64,000 nucleotides of DNA, taken from positions 60,581 through 124,580 of the forward strand of contig JAJTDF010000004.1 in the NCBI GenBank assembly GCA_021294835.1. Direction: 5' to 3'. Positions 12,007-22,102 of the stretch are shown here, one piece after another. This DNA is from Planctomycetaceae bacterium (GTDB lineage: Bacteria; Planctomycetota; Phycisphaerae; Phycisphaerales; UBA1924). The notes below the pieces were generated by a model that saw nothing but the letters and a program-made list of their open reading frames with translations, made no database searches and was not told where the DNA came from. The position numbers and the translations under genes were made by a program. Positions within the stretch are counted from its first letter, which is position 1. Every line of letters starts with the position of its first letter.

Positions 12007-13368
12007 TCACGCCGATGTCGCCGGCGGACGCGTCGGCGACGGAGGCGGCGATGGCGACGAAGGCGCCCCCGGCCCCCCGGCCCTGCGCAGAGCCATGGCC
12101 GTCACACCCAGGCCTCCGGCCGCCAGGGCTGCGGAGACAAAGAAGCTCATCCCCGGCACGCTGACCGGCAGCCGGCCGGAGATTGACCAGGCGAACACCG
12201 TGGTGGCGATGACCGGTCCGGCGATCTGGGCCAGGTTGGCCAGACTGGTCAGCGACCCCTGCACGGCCCCCTGCTCGGTCGGCGAGACCGTCCGCGACAC
12301 TGTCGCCTGCATCGCCGGCTGAGCGATCCCGCCCAGTGACGCCACCGCGACGATCGCGTAGATCATCCAGCCCTCGGTCGCCAGCCCGTAGGCGATGTAC
12401 GCGCACACCCCGATGCCGATGCCGATCAGCATCGACCTGGGCTCACCCAGCCGAGGAATCAGCCGCCGGGCCAGCCCGCCCTGCACCACCGCCGCCCCCA
12501 GCCCCACGACCGTCAGCGAGAGGCCCACCTGGGCCGGGTTCCAGTTGTAGCGGTGCGCCGTGTACAGCACCCAGGTGGCATGCAGACCGAACTGCGCCAT
12601 GTTCAGCAGGAACCACGCCGAAGCCAGCCCCGCCACCAGCGGATACCGCGTCAGGTTCGCGTACGAACCGACGGGATTGGCCCGCGCCAGACTGAAGGGC
12701 GCTCGCCGCTCCTTGGGCAGGCTCTCGGGCAGGATCAGCAGCCCGTACAGCCAGTTCAGCAGCGTGAGCCCGCCGGCGACATAGAACGGCAGATGGATGT
12801 CAATCTTGCCCAGCACGCCGCCGACGGCGGGGCCGATGACAAACCCAAGCCCGAACGCGGCACCGATCATCCCGAACGCACCGGCTCGCTTCTCGTGAGG
12901 GGTGATGTCGGCCACATACGCCGTGCACACAGTGATCGACGCTCCGGAGATGCCGTTGATCGCCCGCGTCAGGAACAGCACCCACAGCGTGGGCGCCAGC
13001 GCCATAGCGAAGTAGTCCAGCCCGCTGCCGAACAGCGACACCAGCAGCACCGGCCGGCGGCCGAAGCGGTCGCTCAGGGCGCCGAGGATCGGCGAGAAAA
13101 CAAACTGCATCGCGGCGTACATCGCGATCAGCCAGCCATACACCCCGGCCGCCTCCTGCTCGGTGCCTCCGGCCCCGCCGTTGAGCAGGCCCTGCACCAG
13201 CAGCGGCGCCACGGGGATGAGAATGCCAAAGCCCAGCACGTCCAGCAGAACGGTGAAGAAGATGAAGGGCAGGCCGGGTTGCCTCGGAGATGAACTCAAA
13301 CCATGAACTCCAGTGCACGTCCCCCCACTGCCGTCGCCGCCCCGTGGGGCCGCCGGCGAGGTGGTCAC
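12007..13368 (-). CDS. MFS transporter, TetA-like (DHA1) type
   Basis: 453 residues with about 12 hydrophobic segments. Segment 1 reads [19 protein letters not shown], and the loop 2-3 signature [19 protein letters not shown] is typical of the tetracycline-efflux/DHA1 subgroup. [18 protein letters not shown] and [12 protein letters not shown] (motif C of drug:H+ antiporters) follow. The GTG start at 13368 overlaps the TGA of the isomerase/epimerase gene (GTGA), so the two are probably translationally coupled. The substrate could be a drug, or a sugar-cluster metabolite given the context; the sequence does not decide. Confidence 0.87.
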   Translation of the reverse strand: MTTSPAAPRGGDGSGGTCTGVHGLSSSPRQPGLPFIFFTVLLDVLGFGILIPVAPLLVQGLLNGGAGGTEQEAAGVYGWLIAMYAAMQFVFSPILGALSDRFGRRPVLLVSLFGSGLDYFAMALAPTLWVLFLTRAINGISGASITVCTAYVADITPHEKRAGAFGMIGAAFGLGFVIGPAVGGVLGKIDIHLPFYVAGGLTLLNWLYGLLILPESLPKERRAPFSLARANPVGSYANLTRYPLVAGLASAWFLLNMAQFGLHATWVLYTAHRYNWNPAQVGLSLTVVGLGAAVVQGGLARRLIPRLGEPRSMLIGIGIGVCAYIAYGLATEGWMIYAIVAVASLGGIAQPAMQATVSRTVSPTEQGAVQGSLTSLANLAQIAGPVIATTVFAWSISGRLPVSVPGMSFFVSAALAAGGLGVTAMALRRAGGPGAPSSPSPPPSPTRPPATSA

Positions 13369-14372
13369 GACCGCTCAAATGCCGCGTCAAATGCCATCGA
13401 ACTGGGTACAAAGTCGGTTCGGCGAACAAAGGCGCAACTCTCCGCCGCCCCGTGCTCGCGATCCATCCCGGCGTCTTCCCACTCCACGCTCAAGGGGCCG
13501 TCGTAGCCGATGCGGTTCAAGGCCCGCACGATGGCCTGGAAGTCCACATCGCCCCGGCCCACCGAGCGGAAGTCCCACCCGCGACGGTGGTCGCCGAAAC
13601 CAAGGTGCGAGCCCAGCACCGAGCGGTCGCTGTTGCGGCCGCCATAGTGCACGGCCACATCCTTGCAGTGCACGTGATAGATGCGGTCGGCGAAGTGGTC
13701 GATGAACCGCACAGGGTCGATGCCCTGCCAGAGCAGGTGGCTGGGGTCGAAGTTGAAGCCGAAGGCCGGGTGGTTGCCGACCGCATCCAGCGCCGCCTGG
13801 GCGGTGTGAATGTCATAGGCGATCTCGCCCGGATGCACCTCCAGCGCGAACCGCACGCCGGCCGCCTGGAAGGCATCCAGAATCGGCGTCCACCGCTTGG
13901 CGAAATCCGCGTAGCCGGCCGCCACTTCGGCCGGGCCGGTCGGCGGGAAGAAGTACCACTTCCCCCAGATCGACGAGCCGGTAAACCCGTTGACCACTGC
14001 CACCCCCAGCTTGGCCGCCGCCTTGGCGGTGTCGATCATCTCCCGGGCGGCCCGCCGCCGCACGCCCTCGGGCTTCCCGTCACCCCAGATGTGCTTGGGC
14101 AGGATGGCCTTGTGGCGTTCATCGATATGGTCGCACACCGCCTGACCGACCAGGTGGTTGCTGATCGCCAGCACCCGCAGGCCGTGCCGGGCCAGCAGCT
14201 GGTGCCGCCCCTGGCAGTACGACTTGTCCTTCAGCGCCCGCTGAACGTCAAAGTGGTCCCCCCAGCAGGCCAGTTCCAGCCCGTCATATCCGAAGTGACG
14301 CGCCTTGGCCGCCAGGGTCTCAAGCGGCAGATCGGCCCACTGGCCGGTGAACAGGGTGACAGGTCGAGCCAT
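13365..14372 (-). CDS. Sugar phosphate isomerase/epimerase (AP_endonuc_2/TIM barrel)
   Basis: 335 residues. The xylose-isomerase-like TIM-barrel pattern is clear: [17 protein letters not shown] near the N-terminus, [64 protein letters not shown]. The Glu, Asp, His and Glu residues in these strands match the metal ligands of the family. The ATG at 14372 is preceded by GGAGG at good spacing; the longer open frame upstream is rejected. No signal peptide, so cytosolic. It is divergent from the nucleoside-permease-like gene and beside the Gfo/Idh/MocA cluster, which suggests it processes an oxidised or epimerised sugar. Confidence 0.9.
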   Translation of the reverse strand: MARPVTLFTGQWADLPLETLAAKARHFGYDGLELACWGDHFDVQRALKDKSYCQGRHQLLARHGLRVLAISNHLVGQAVCDHIDERHKAILPKHIWGDGKPEGVRRRAAREMIDTAKAAAKLGVAVVNGFTGSSIWGKWYFFPPTGPAEVAAGYADFAKRWTPILDAFQAAGVRFALEVHPGEIAYDIHTAQAALDAVGNHPAFGFNFDPSHLLWQGIDPVRFIDHFADRIYHVHCKDVAVHYGGRNSDRSVLGSHLGFGDHRRGWDFRSVGRGDVDFQAIVRALNRIGYDGPLSVEWEDAGMDREHGAAESCAFVRRTDFVPSSMAFDAAFERS

Positions 14373-14609
14373 GCAACCTCCGACGTGCAAGGGTCGGGCC
14401 AAAGCGGCCCGGCCGGAATGACGGCCGACCAACATAGTCCGCATCGCCGCCAACCGCCGCCCGACGCTTCCGACCGCCGGATTGGCCAACTGCACGCTCC
14501 GCCCTTGCGAACCCATGATGATCGGTTACACTCTCGCCATCGCCGCCCTCGCGGCCCGTCCACCCGTTCTGGGTACCCGTATCCGATCCCCGGCCAAGGA
14601 CCACCGCTG

Positions 14610-15950
14610 ATGTCCACCGCGCCCGCCGTCGCCCTGCCGCCCTCCACGGTTCCGCTGATCCGGACCCGGCTGAGCGTGATGATGTTCCTGCAGTACGCCA
14701 TCTGGGGGGCATGGCTCCCTCTGCTCTTCCCCTTCATGCTTGGGTACCGGGGCATGCCCATCGGCGAGGTGGTCAACATCCTCGCGGCCGGCGCCGCCGG
14801 GGCCATCTTCGCCCCGTTCATCTCCGGTCAACTCTCCGACCGGGCCTTCAACACCGAACGCGTGCTGGCGGTCAGCCATCTGGTCGGCGCCGTGCTGGTC
14901 TGGTTCCTGTCGACCACCACCGGCTACTGGAACCTGATGGCCCTCGCATTCGCTTACTCCCTGGTCTACTCCCCCACTCTGAGCCTGACCAACTCGCTGG
15001 CCTTCGCCCACCTGCCCGACCGCGACCGCGACTTCGGCGGCGTTCGCCTCTGGGGCACCATCGGCTGGATCGCCGCCGGCATCGGCATTGGCCAATGGCT
15101 GCTGGCCATGCACACCCCCTCGGGCACCGCCGACGAGATCGCCAAAGCCCAGAACGCCGGCATGGCCGACGCGTTCCGGCTCTCGGCCATCCTGGGTGTG
15201 GCCATGGGCGTGTACTGCCTGACCCTGCCGGCCACCCCCCCAGCCAAGGGGGAGCGGTCCAACGCGGCCTTCAAGGCCATCGGTGAGACGCTGCGCCAAC
15301 CCCTGTTCACGCTCTTCCTGCTGGCCATTCCCATGTCCTGCGTGCACCAGTTCTACTTCGTGCACACCTCCACGTTCCTTGCCGAGTACCAGCGGAGCGC
15401 CGAGTCGACCATCAAGTTCATCAACTCCATCTTCGGCGTCGGCGGCGGCGGCCTGATGACCGTCGGCCAGATGTCCGAGATCATCGTCCTCGCCTTGGTG
15501 CCCCTGGTCGCCAAGAAGCTCAGCCGCAAGACGCTGCTGGCCATCGGCATCGCCGCCTATGTCGCCCGTATGGCCATCTTTGCGTATGCACCAGTCGTGC
15601 TCGGGAAAGACTCAGCCGTGCTGTTGCCCACCCTGCTGGTGGGCGTCTCCCTGCACGGCCTGTGCTTCGGCTGCTTCATCTTCGTCGCCTTCCTGGTCAT
15701 CGACGAGAACACCACCAAGGACGTCCGTGCCTCGGCACAAAGCCTGTTTGGTCTGGTCGTGTTCGGCATCGGGATCATCGTCGGCTCCGTCGTTGCCGGG
15801 CATGTGGGCGCTCTGGCCACCGTCCCCAACACCTCCCCCGCCGTCTTCAACTACACCACCCTGTTTGCGTACCCCATGTGGGCCGCCCTGATCTGCCTGA
15901 TCCTGCTTCTGGCCCTCTACCCCAACCGCAAGAAGGCGGCGGTCGGCTGA
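14610..15950 (+). CDS. MFS nucleoside/sugar permease (NupG-like family)
   Basis: 446 residues, about 12 membrane segments. The N-terminal block (TRLSVMMFLQYAIWGAWLPLL) and the central VRLWGTIGWIAAG are typical of the nucleoside:H+ symporter-like MFS group common in planctomycetes and Bacteroidota. GQLSDRAFNTERVLAVSHLVG fills the loop 2-3 signature. The ATG at 14610 follows an AAGGA ribosome-binding site; the much longer open frame upstream is antisense to the epimerase gene and rejected. As first plus-strand gene of the sugar cluster it probably imports the cluster's substrate, which is inference. Confidence 0.88.
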   Translation: MSTAPAVALPPSTVPLIRTRLSVMMFLQYAIWGAWLPLLFPFMLGYRGMPIGEVVNILAAGAAGAIFAPFISGQLSDRAFNTERVLAVSHLVGAVLVWFLSTTTGYWNLMALAFAYSLVYSPTLSLTNSLAFAHLPDRDRDFGGVRLWGTIGWIAAGIGIGQWLLAMHTPSGTADEIAKAQNAGMADAFRLSAILGVAMGVYCLTLPATPPAKGERSNAAFKAIGETLRQPLFTLFLLAIPMSCVHQFYFVHTSTFLAEYQRSAESTIKFINSIFGVGGGGLMTVGQMSEIIVLALVPLVAKKLSRKTLLAIGIAAYVARMAIFAYAPVVLGKDSAVLLPTLLVGVSLHGLCFGCFIFVAFLVIDENTTKDVRASAQSLFGLVVFGIGIIVGSVVAGHVGALATVPNTSPAVFNYTTLFAYPMWAALICLILLLALYPNRKKAAVG

Positions 15951-15968
15951 AACCCCGGATGAACCTGC

Positions 15969-15997
15969 TTGTATTCAGTTCGGTTTTCGGGTATCTT
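15969..15997 (+). promoter_or_regulatory. Candidate sigma70-type promoter before the Gfo/Idh gene
   Basis: TTGTAT (15969-15974), 17 bases, then TATCTT (15992-15997), each matching four of six consensus positions. It lies in an unusually AT-rich pocket of the 234-base gap, about 190 bases before the ATG at 16185. It would start a transcript covering the sugar-oxidation genes. Confidence 0.45.
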
Positions 15998-16184
15998 GTG
16001 AGCATCCCGGCAGTTGCAACCGTGACCCGCCGGGTCGGCCCGCTGATCCCACTGTGAGCAACCAGCGATCGACTCCGCCCTCTGCGGCAGCGGATCGCAC
16101 CGTGCGTCCCCCGCCTGCCCGGCAGGCGTGCCCGTCTCACCGGCCGACATTCTTCGGCCCCTGCACCGATTCGGAGCCCCCTCC

Positions 16185-17588
16185 ATGAGCATCCCTCCCG
16201 CCCCCCGGAACGACGGCCGCCCGCTCGCCGACACCTCTCGCCGCTCCTTTCTGGCCACCACCGCCGGGGCGTTGGCGGCCACCGCGCTGGCAAGCACGAC
16301 GCTCGGCAAGGGCGATGAGGCGAGGATCGGCGCCGGGACAGCCAAGGTGCCCACCGCCGCCAAGCGTGCCCCGCTGGCCAAGGACGGCACCATCAAACTC
16401 GGCCTGATCGGCATGGGCGGCCCCGGCCAGGGCAGCATGGGCACCGGGCATGCCACCGCCTTCACCAACCTGGTGGGCAAGGGCCGCGAGAACGCCGAGT
16501 TCGTCGCCCTGTGCGACGTGAACAAGCTCAACATGGAGTACTGCCGCAACGCTCTGGCCAAGGCGGGCCAGAAGACGGTGCCGGACACCTACGGCGATTA
16601 CAAGAAGATGCTCGCTCGCGAGGACATCCACGGCGTGATCATCGCAACGCCCGAGCACTGGCACGCCCAGATGGCCATCGACGCCATCGCCGCCGGCAAG
16701 GACGTGTACCTCGAGAAGCCGATGACCCTCAACCTGCCCGACGCCCTGGCGCTGCGGGCCGTCGCCCTGGCCAACCCCGACATCCGCCTGCAGGTCGGCA
16801 CGCAGATGACCAACCTGCCCAAGTACCACGAGGCCCGCAAGGTGATCCAGTCCGGCAAGCTGGGCCCGATCACCATGAGCCAGACCAGCTACTGCCGCAA
16901 CTCCAAGAACGGCGAGTGGAACTACTACGTTCTCCGGCCCGAGTGGAAGGGCGCTGACGCCCAGTGGATCCCCGGCGACAACCTCGACTGGGACGCGTGG
17001 TGCGGCCCGCTGGGCAAGATGGCCTGGGACCCCAAGCTCTACTCCCGTTGGCGGCGCTACCGCAAGACCTCCACCGGCATCCTGGGCGACCTGCTCGTCC
17101 ACGTGATCACCCCCATGCTCGTCGCCCTTGGCCCCGATGTCGGCTGGCCCAAGCGGGTCGTCGCCAACGGCGCTCACCTGGTGGACAAGGAGATGGAGAA
17201 CCACGACAACGTCTCCATCGCCGTCCAGTTTGAGAGCGGCCACCTCATGAACATCATCGGCTCGACGACCAACGAGGTCGGCCTTGAGACGCTGATCCGG
17301 GGCAACAAGGGCAACATCTACCTCAACAGCCGCCACTGCGTCGTCCGCCCCGAGCGCACCTACTCCGAGGACTTCGACGAGCAGACCATCCAGTGCCCCG
17401 ACATCGGCAACGACCAGGACATGCACCGCCTCAAGTGGTGCTCGTGCATCCGCACCCGCGAACTGCCGGACTCCGACGTTGAGCAGGGCAGCAAGGTCAT
17501 GGTCATCGTCGATCTGGCGACCCGTTCGATCTGGGACGGCGGCGCTTGGGAGTTCGATTACCGCTCGCTGACCGCCCGCAAGGTGTGA
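16185..17588 (+). CDS. Tat-exported Gfo/Idh/MocA oxidoreductase (canonical EKP)
   Basis: 467 residues. The N-terminus carries a twin-arginine signal (TSRRSFLATTAGALAAT). The Rossmann domain follows: KLGLIGMGGPGQGS, FVALCDVNK, VIIATPEHWHAQMAI, and the active-site motif E177-K178-P179 with GKDVYLEKPM. The C-terminal half has the GFO_IDH_MocA_C substrate domain (VGTQMTNLPKYHEARKVIQ, GDLLVHVITPM). Export with a prefolded nucleotide cofactor is a known habit of this family in planctomycetes. The neighbours (second oxidoreductase, cytochrome c, epimerase, DUF1080) suggest periplasmic oxidation of a sugar or glycoside, possibly at C3. The ATG at 16185 puts the Tat motif at residues 17-24. Confidence 0.9.
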   Translation: MSIPPAPRNDGRPLADTSRRSFLATTAGALAATALASTTLGKGDEARIGAGTAKVPTAAKRAPLAKDGTIKLGLIGMGGPGQGSMGTGHATAFTNLVGKGRENAEFVALCDVNKLNMEYCRNALAKAGQKTVPDTYGDYKKMLAREDIHGVIIATPEHWHAQMAIDAIAAGKDVYLEKPMTLNLPDALALRAVALANPDIRLQVGTQMTNLPKYHEARKVIQSGKLGPITMSQTSYCRNSKNGEWNYYVLRPEWKGADAQWIPGDNLDWDAWCGPLGKMAWDPKLYSRWRRYRKTSTGILGDLLVHVITPMLVALGPDVGWPKRVVANGAHLVDKEMENHDNVSIAVQFESGHLMNIIGSTTNEVGLETLIRGNKGNIYLNSRHCVVRPERTYSEDFDEQTIQCPDIGNDQDMHRLKWCSCIRTRELPDSDVEQGSKVMVIVDLATRSIWDGGAWEFDYRSLTARKV

Positions 17589-17613
17589 GCCCGCCCCCGC
17601 AGCTCATGACCAG

Positions 17614-18693
17614 GTGGCGCACGTGGTGATGGCCCCCGGATGCCAGTCTGATTTGTCCACCCTCCCCCCCGCCGGGGGGCATGATGCCCCGCTGCTCCAT
17701 GCCACCATGGCCATGGGCACACGCTTTGAGATCGCGCTGCCCCGCTGGCAGGCCAGCCAGCCCCGCCTGCAAAGCGTGGCCGAGGTCGTCATGGACGACA
17801 TCCGGCACTGGCATGAGGTCCTCTCCGGCTTCGCGCCCGACAGTTGGCTGAACCACCTGCACCGGGCCGCGGTGGGCCGGGCCGGCCCCGTCAGGGCCGA
17901 CCGCGCCGTGTTCGACCTGCTGGCCCGTTGCGAGGCCGCCCGGGTCGCCTCTGGCGGCTGCTTTGACATCGCCGTCGGCCACCTGATGGCGCGGCACGGC
18001 CTGCGTTCGTCCGCCTCCGAGGCGATCGCGGATCAGACCGTCGGCGACCCGCCAGCAGACCTGCCCGCGGACCTGCCCCGCGAGCGGTGGATCACCCTCG
18101 ACCCGGACCGGCTGACCGTCTTGCTCGCTCCCGGCGTGAGGCTGGACTTCGGCGCCGTCGCCAAGGGCTTCGCGCTCGATATGGCCCGCTCCACCCTCGC
18201 CGACCTCGGCATCGCCTCCTGCCTGCTGCACGGCGGCACCTCCAGCGTGCTGGCCCTCGGCTCCCCCACTCCGCCCGGCTCGGCCGCCCCGCGGGCCGCA
18301 GGCTGGGCCGTCACCCTGGGCGGTCCCGGCGGCCGCCGCCTCCTCCTGCACAACGCCAGCCTCTCGGTCTCCGCCCCCAGCGGCCGCACCGCCGGCTCGG
18401 CCCACCACATCATGGACCCTCGCCTGGGTCGCCCGGCCGACCGCCCGCCCGCCTTGGCGGCCACCGTCGCAGACTCCGGGCTGCAGGCGGAGATCTGGTC
18501 CACCGTCGCCATCGTGAGTCAGGGCCGCCATCCGGCAACGCCCGTCGGCGTGCTCGTCGCCGTTGCCGACGCCCCCGGCGATTCACCGCACAACCGGCAC
18601 CACCCCCGCGACATCCACCCACCCCCCGTCCCCGGGCATGTGCTCCGGTGGCGGGCCGACAACGACCCGCTCACCTGGGTTGACGAACCCTGA
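17614..18693 (+). CDS. apbE: FAD:protein FMN transferase, ApbE family
   Basis: 359 residues. ApbE attaches FMN covalently to Ser/Thr of target flavoproteins. The family motifs are present: TMAMGTRFEIAL at the start, VASGGCFDIAVGHL, LDFGAVAKGFALDMA, LLHGGTSSVLALG, and the nucleotide/metal-binding GSAHHIMDPRLGRP. Typical ApbE proteins are lipoproteins; no signal peptide or lipobox is visible, so it would be cytosolic. The start is uncertain: GTG at 17614 or ATG at 17629. It lies 25 bases behind the first oxidoreductase and 88 before the second, so it is probably co-transcribed. No FMN_bind target is encoded in the window. Confidence 0.85.
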   Translation: MAHVVMAPGCQSDLSTLPPAGGHDAPLLHATMAMGTRFEIALPRWQASQPRLQSVAEVVMDDIRHWHEVLSGFAPDSWLNHLHRAAVGRAGPVRADRAVFDLLARCEAARVASGGCFDIAVGHLMARHGLRSSASEAIADQTVGDPPADLPADLPRERWITLDPDRLTVLLAPGVRLDFGAVAKGFALDMARSTLADLGIASCLLHGGTSSVLALGSPTPPGSAAPRAAGWAVTLGGPGGRRLLLHNASLSVSAPSGRTAGSAHHIMDPRLGRPADRPPALAATVADSGLQAEIWSTVAIVSQGRHPATPVGVLVAVADAPGDSPHNRHHPRDIHPPPVPGHVLRWRADNDPLTWVDEP

Positions 18694-18781
18694 GTCCATA
18701 ACCTCGCGTGCCATGTGTTCCCCGCCGCCTGCCGGCGGGTTGTCCAGCCAAGTTGCCGTTCCGAGAGATTTGGGAGCCGCC

Positions 18782-20053
18782 ATGTCCTCCATGTTCCCCG
18801 CCGATGTGTTCGACCCCAAGCGTCGTGACTTCCTCCTCGCCGGTGCCGGGGCGGTCACGGCCATGGCCATCTTCCCCGAACTCAGCGTCGCCCGCTCGCT
18901 GCAAGGGGCCGACACGCTCAACATCGCACTGGTCGGCTGCGGCCGGCAGGGCCGCGCCATCATCGGCGAACTGCAGAAGATCGAGAACGTCAAGATCGTC
19001 GCCGTGTGCGACACCGACGAGTCCCGCGCCAACGGCGCAGCCCGCCGCGTTGAAGGGGCCGAGGTCTTCACCGACCACAAGGCCATGCTCGACAAGCGCA
19101 AGGACATCGCCGCCGTGGTCGTCGCCACGCCCACGCACCTGCACCGCCAGCCCGTCGTCGACTGCCTGGGCGCCGGCAAGCACGTGTACTGCGAGGCCCC
19201 GATGGCCCACACCATAGAAGACGCCAAGGCCATCGCCGCCGCCGCCTCCGCCGCCGGCAAGCTCGTCACCGCCATCGGCTACGAGGGCCGCAGCAATCCG
19301 GTGTACCAGCTCGCCCGCACCTTCTTCCGGTCCGACGCCGTCCGCGACGTGATCGCCTGCTCGGCCCACCAGTACCAGAAGACCACCTGGCGTTTCGCCG
19401 GCTCAGACGCCCGGCGCGAGGCCGACGCCAACTGGCGGCTCAACCCCGAACTCTCGCTGGGCCTCCCCGGCGAGTGGGGCTCCCACCAGTTCGACGTCGC
19501 CCACTGGTATCTGGACGAACTGCCCGCGGTCGTCCGGGGCGGCGGGGCCGTCCGCTTCCACGCCGACGGCCGCACCATCGCCGACACCGTCCACGCCGAA
19601 CTGGTCTTCAAGGACGGCGTCCGCATGCAGTACGACGCCTCGCTGTGCACCAGCTACCTCGGCCGCGCCGAGACCTTCCGGGGCATCAACGCCACCATCC
19701 GCCTGGCCTGGTCGCACGGCTGGATGTTCAAAGAGGCCGACGCCCCCACCCAGGGCTGGGAGGTCTACGCCAACCGCCAGCAGTTCCACAACGACGAGGG
19801 CATCACGCTGATCGCCGGCGCCACCAAGCTGGCCGAACAGGGCAAGCTCAAGGAGGGTGTCGGCCTGCCCCACCCCTCGCTGTACTACTCGCTGTGGGAC
19901 TTCGCCGAGGCCTGCGCCAAGGGCAAGGCCCCCACTGTGTCGGCCGCCGCGGCCCTGAAGACCACCGCCGTCGCCATTGCCGCCGCTGAAGCGTGCGCCA
20001 AGGGCACGGAAATCAAGATCGATCCGTCCATCGCCGGGAGCAAGCCCTCGTGA
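18782..20053 (+). CDS. Exported Gfo/Idh/MocA oxidoreductase with EAP in place of EKP
   Basis: 423 residues. A Tat-like signal (PKRRDFLLAGAGAVTAMAI) precedes the Rossmann fold: LNIALVGCGRQGRAI, KIVAVCDTDES, AAVVVATPTHLH. The canonical EKP motif reads E138-A139-P140 (GKHVYCEAPMAHT), so the usually conserved lysine is missing. The C-terminal half keeps the family shape (WGSHQFDVAHWYLDELP). In family members the lysine contributes to catalysis and cofactor handling, so chemistry or role may differ from the paralogue at 16185. Its TGA overlaps the GTG of the cytochrome gene, so the two products are probably made together and may form an electron-transfer pair. The ATG at 18782 is set by the signal sequence. 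Confidence 0.9.
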   Translation: MSSMFPADVFDPKRRDFLLAGAGAVTAMAIFPELSVARSLQGADTLNIALVGCGRQGRAIIGELQKIENVKIVAVCDTDESRANGAARRVEGAEVFTDHKAMLDKRKDIAAVVVATPTHLHRQPVVDCLGAGKHVYCEAPMAHTIEDAKAIAAAASAAGKLVTAIGYEGRSNPVYQLARTFFRSDAVRDVIACSAHQYQKTTWRFAGSDARREADANWRLNPELSLGLPGEWGSHQFDVAHWYLDELPAVVRGGGAVRFHADGRTIADTVHAELVFKDGVRMQYDASLCTSYLGRAETFRGINATIRLAWSHGWMFKEADAPTQGWEVYANRQQFHNDEGITLIAGATKLAEQGKLKEGVGLPHPSLYYSLWDFAEACAKGKAPTVSAAAALKTTAVAIAAAEACAKGTEIKIDPSIAGSKPS

Positions 20054-20880
20054 GCAACATCGGCGCAAACATCTCCTCGCCCGGCACACCGCTCGTCGCG
20101 TTCCAGTTGCACCGGCTCGGCGCCGGCATGCGTCTGGGCCTCACGGGTCTGATCGTCGCGCTGCTGATGGGCCTGGCCGCCTCGGCATACACGCTCCACG
20201 GCCACTACGAGCGTCGCGACGAGATCCCCGGCCTCACCCGTGACGACGTCAAGGCGGCGTACCACGGTCTGGATGCCCCCTCCCCCCTGCTCCGCTCGCT
20301 GCAGGGCGGCCACCCCGAGACGCTCGCCAAGCCCGATCGCGACCAGCTCATCGCCTGGCTCACCGGCGACAAGCTCAGCGAGAACTACGACAACCTGGAC
20401 CTCGGCCCCGCCGCCCCGGCCGAGATCATCGCCAAGAACTGCCTGAGTTGCCACGGCAAGGCCGCCGGCCCGAACGTGGACCCCAAGGCCAAGGCCGTGA
20501 TGCTCGACACGTGGGATCAGGTCCGCAAACTGGCCTTCTCCCGCAAGCTTGAACGCACGCCCGACAAGATCAAGGCCATCAGCACCCACACCCACGCCCT
20601 GAGCATGGCCACCATGAGCCTCGCCGTGCTGGCCATGGTGCTGCTCAGCCGCTGGCCCCGCTGGATCGTCGGGCTTGTGGCCATGCTCCACGGTCTGGGC
20701 CTGATGGTCGACATCGCCGGCTGGTGGCTGGCCGGCAGCACCATCTTCGGCGTCACCCTTCACTTTGATTGGGCGGTGGACATGATCATCATCGGCGGCG
20801 CCGCGTACTCAAGCACCTTCGCCGCCCTGCTGGGCATGGCCCTGCTGGAACTGTGGTGGCCTGCGTTCGGCCGACGCTGA
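20050..20880 (+). CDS. Membrane-anchored c-type cytochrome
   Basis: 276 residues. A membrane anchor (about residues 28-47) is followed by a periplasmic region with one heme c site, C131-L-S-C134-H135 in [14 protein letters not shown]. The C-terminal third holds three more hydrophobic spans (about 184-201, 204-224, 243-268). The GTG start at 20050 overlaps the preceding oxidoreductase stop (GTGA), implying coupled translation. The heme protein probably takes electrons from a periplasmic sugar dehydrogenase and passes them to the respiratory chain, which is inference from context. Glucoside 3-dehydrogenases in other bacteria also work with a cytochrome subunit. No axial Met ligand can be assigned with certainty. 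Confidence 0.82.
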   Translation: MSNIGANISSPGTPLVAFQLHRLGAGMRLGLTGLIVALLMGLAASAYTLHGHYERRDEIPGLTRDDVKAAYHGLDAPSPLLRSLQGGHPETLAKPDRDQLIAWLTGDKLSENYDNLDLGPAAPAEIIAKNCLSCHGKAAGPNVDPKAKAVMLDTWDQVRKLAFSRKLERTPDKIKAISTHTHALSMATMSLAVLAMVLLSRWPRWIVGLVAMLHGLGLMVDIAGWWLAGSTIFGVTLHFDWAVDMIIIGGAAYSSTFAALLGMALLELWWPAFGRR

Positions 20881-20972
20881 TCAGGCCCGCCCCCCCCACC
20901 CCCCGCCCCCCCCCGACGCCCTCGGCCACCTCCGCACCGATTCACCCGCACACCCTCACGCTGGAGAACCTC

Positions 20973-21992
20973 ATGGACCGCCCCGCCTCTTCCCAGCCCC
21001 ACGTTCCCGCAGTCTCCCGACGCGCTGCGCTGTTCACCTTCGGCGCCCTGGCCGCCGCCGCCGCGCTGCCCTCGGCGGTCCACGCCCTCACGCCCGCCAA
21101 GCCCGGCAGCGCCCCCCAGCCTTCGGCGGCCAAGCCCGGCACCGCCCCGGCCGCCGGCGGGGCCAAGCCCGCCAAAGACTGGTTCGCCATCTCCCTGGCC
21201 CAGTGGTCGCTCCACAAGACGCTGTACGCCAAGCAACTGGATCACCTGGATTTCCCCAAGACCGCCAAGGAGACCTATGGCATCCTGGCCGTGGAGTACG
21301 TCAACTCCTTCTTCGCCAAGAAGGGCGACAGCGCCTACACCGCCGAGCTTCGCAAGCGGTGCGACGATCTGGGCGTCAAGTCCGTGCTGATCATGTGCGA
21401 CGGCGAGGGCGCGTTGGGCGACGCCGACCAGGCCAAGCGGCTGCAAGCGGTGGACAACCACCGCAAGTGGCTCGACGCCGCCTCGGCCCTGGGGTGCCAC
21501 TCCATCCGCGTCAACGCCCAGTCCTCGGGCACGTGGGACGAGCAGCTCGACCGCGCCGCCGACGGCCTTCGCCGCCTGGGCGAACTGGGCGACAAGCAGG
21601 GCCTGAACGTCATCGTCGAGAACCACGGCGGGCTGTCCAGCAACGGCAAGTGGCTGGCCGGCGTCATGAAGAAGGTGGCCCACCCACGCGTCGGCACCCT
21701 GCCCGACTTTGGCAACTTCACCATCAAGCCCGGCGAGGTGTACGACAAGTACATCGGCACCGAAGAGCTCATGCCGTTCGCCAAGGGCGTCTCCGCCAAG
21801 AGCCACGACTTTGACGAGAAGACCGGCGAGGAAGCCGGCAAGGACTACCGCCGCCTGCTGAAGATCGTCTACGACGCCGGCTACCGGGGCCACATCGGCA
21901 TCGAGTACGAGGGCGGCAAGATCTCCGAGGAAGCCGGCATCAAGGCCACCAAGGCACTGCTGGAGAAGATCCGCGCCGAGATGTCCGCCTGA
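20973..21992 (+). CDS. Exported sugar phosphate isomerase/epimerase-like TIM barrel
   Basis: 339 residues. A Tat signal ([20 protein letters not shown]) and an Ala/Pro/Lys linker (about residues 38-68) precede a TIM barrel: [71 protein letters not shown]. Glu, Asp, His and Glu at strand ends match the metal-binding pattern of the xylose-isomerase-like superfamily. Export puts it with the oxidoreductases and cytochrome outside the cytoplasm, unlike the cytosolic paralogue at 13365. It may epimerise or eliminate a keto-sugar intermediate (inference). The ATG at 20973 places RR near residue 16. Confidence 0.88.
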   Translation: MDRPASSQPHVPAVSRRAALFTFGALAAAAALPSAVHALTPAKPGSAPQPSAAKPGTAPAAGGAKPAKDWFAISLAQWSLHKTLYAKQLDHLDFPKTAKETYGILAVEYVNSFFAKKGDSAYTAELRKRCDDLGVKSVLIMCDGEGALGDADQAKRLQAVDNHRKWLDAASALGCHSIRVNAQSSGTWDEQLDRAADGLRRLGELGDKQGLNVIVENHGGLSSNGKWLAGVMKKVAHPRVGTLPDFGNFTIKPGEVYDKYIGTEELMPFAKGVSAKSHDFDEKTGEEAGKDYRRLLKIVYDAGYRGHIGIEYEGGKISEEAGIKATKALLEKIRAEMSA

Positions 21993-22102
21993 TCCGCCTG
22001 ATCTCCCGTCTCCGTCCGCTCGCCGCACATCCCCGTCCGCCCGCCCCCCCATCCCCCCGTCCCGACCGTCTGCCCGCACCGCCCCACGCCGGAACGCCCA
22101 CC

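Noticed and set aside
13290..14609. N-terminal extension of the nucleoside-permease-like gene
   Set aside because: It is antisense to the isomerase/epimerase gene; the permease family pattern and a good ribosome-binding site start at 14610.
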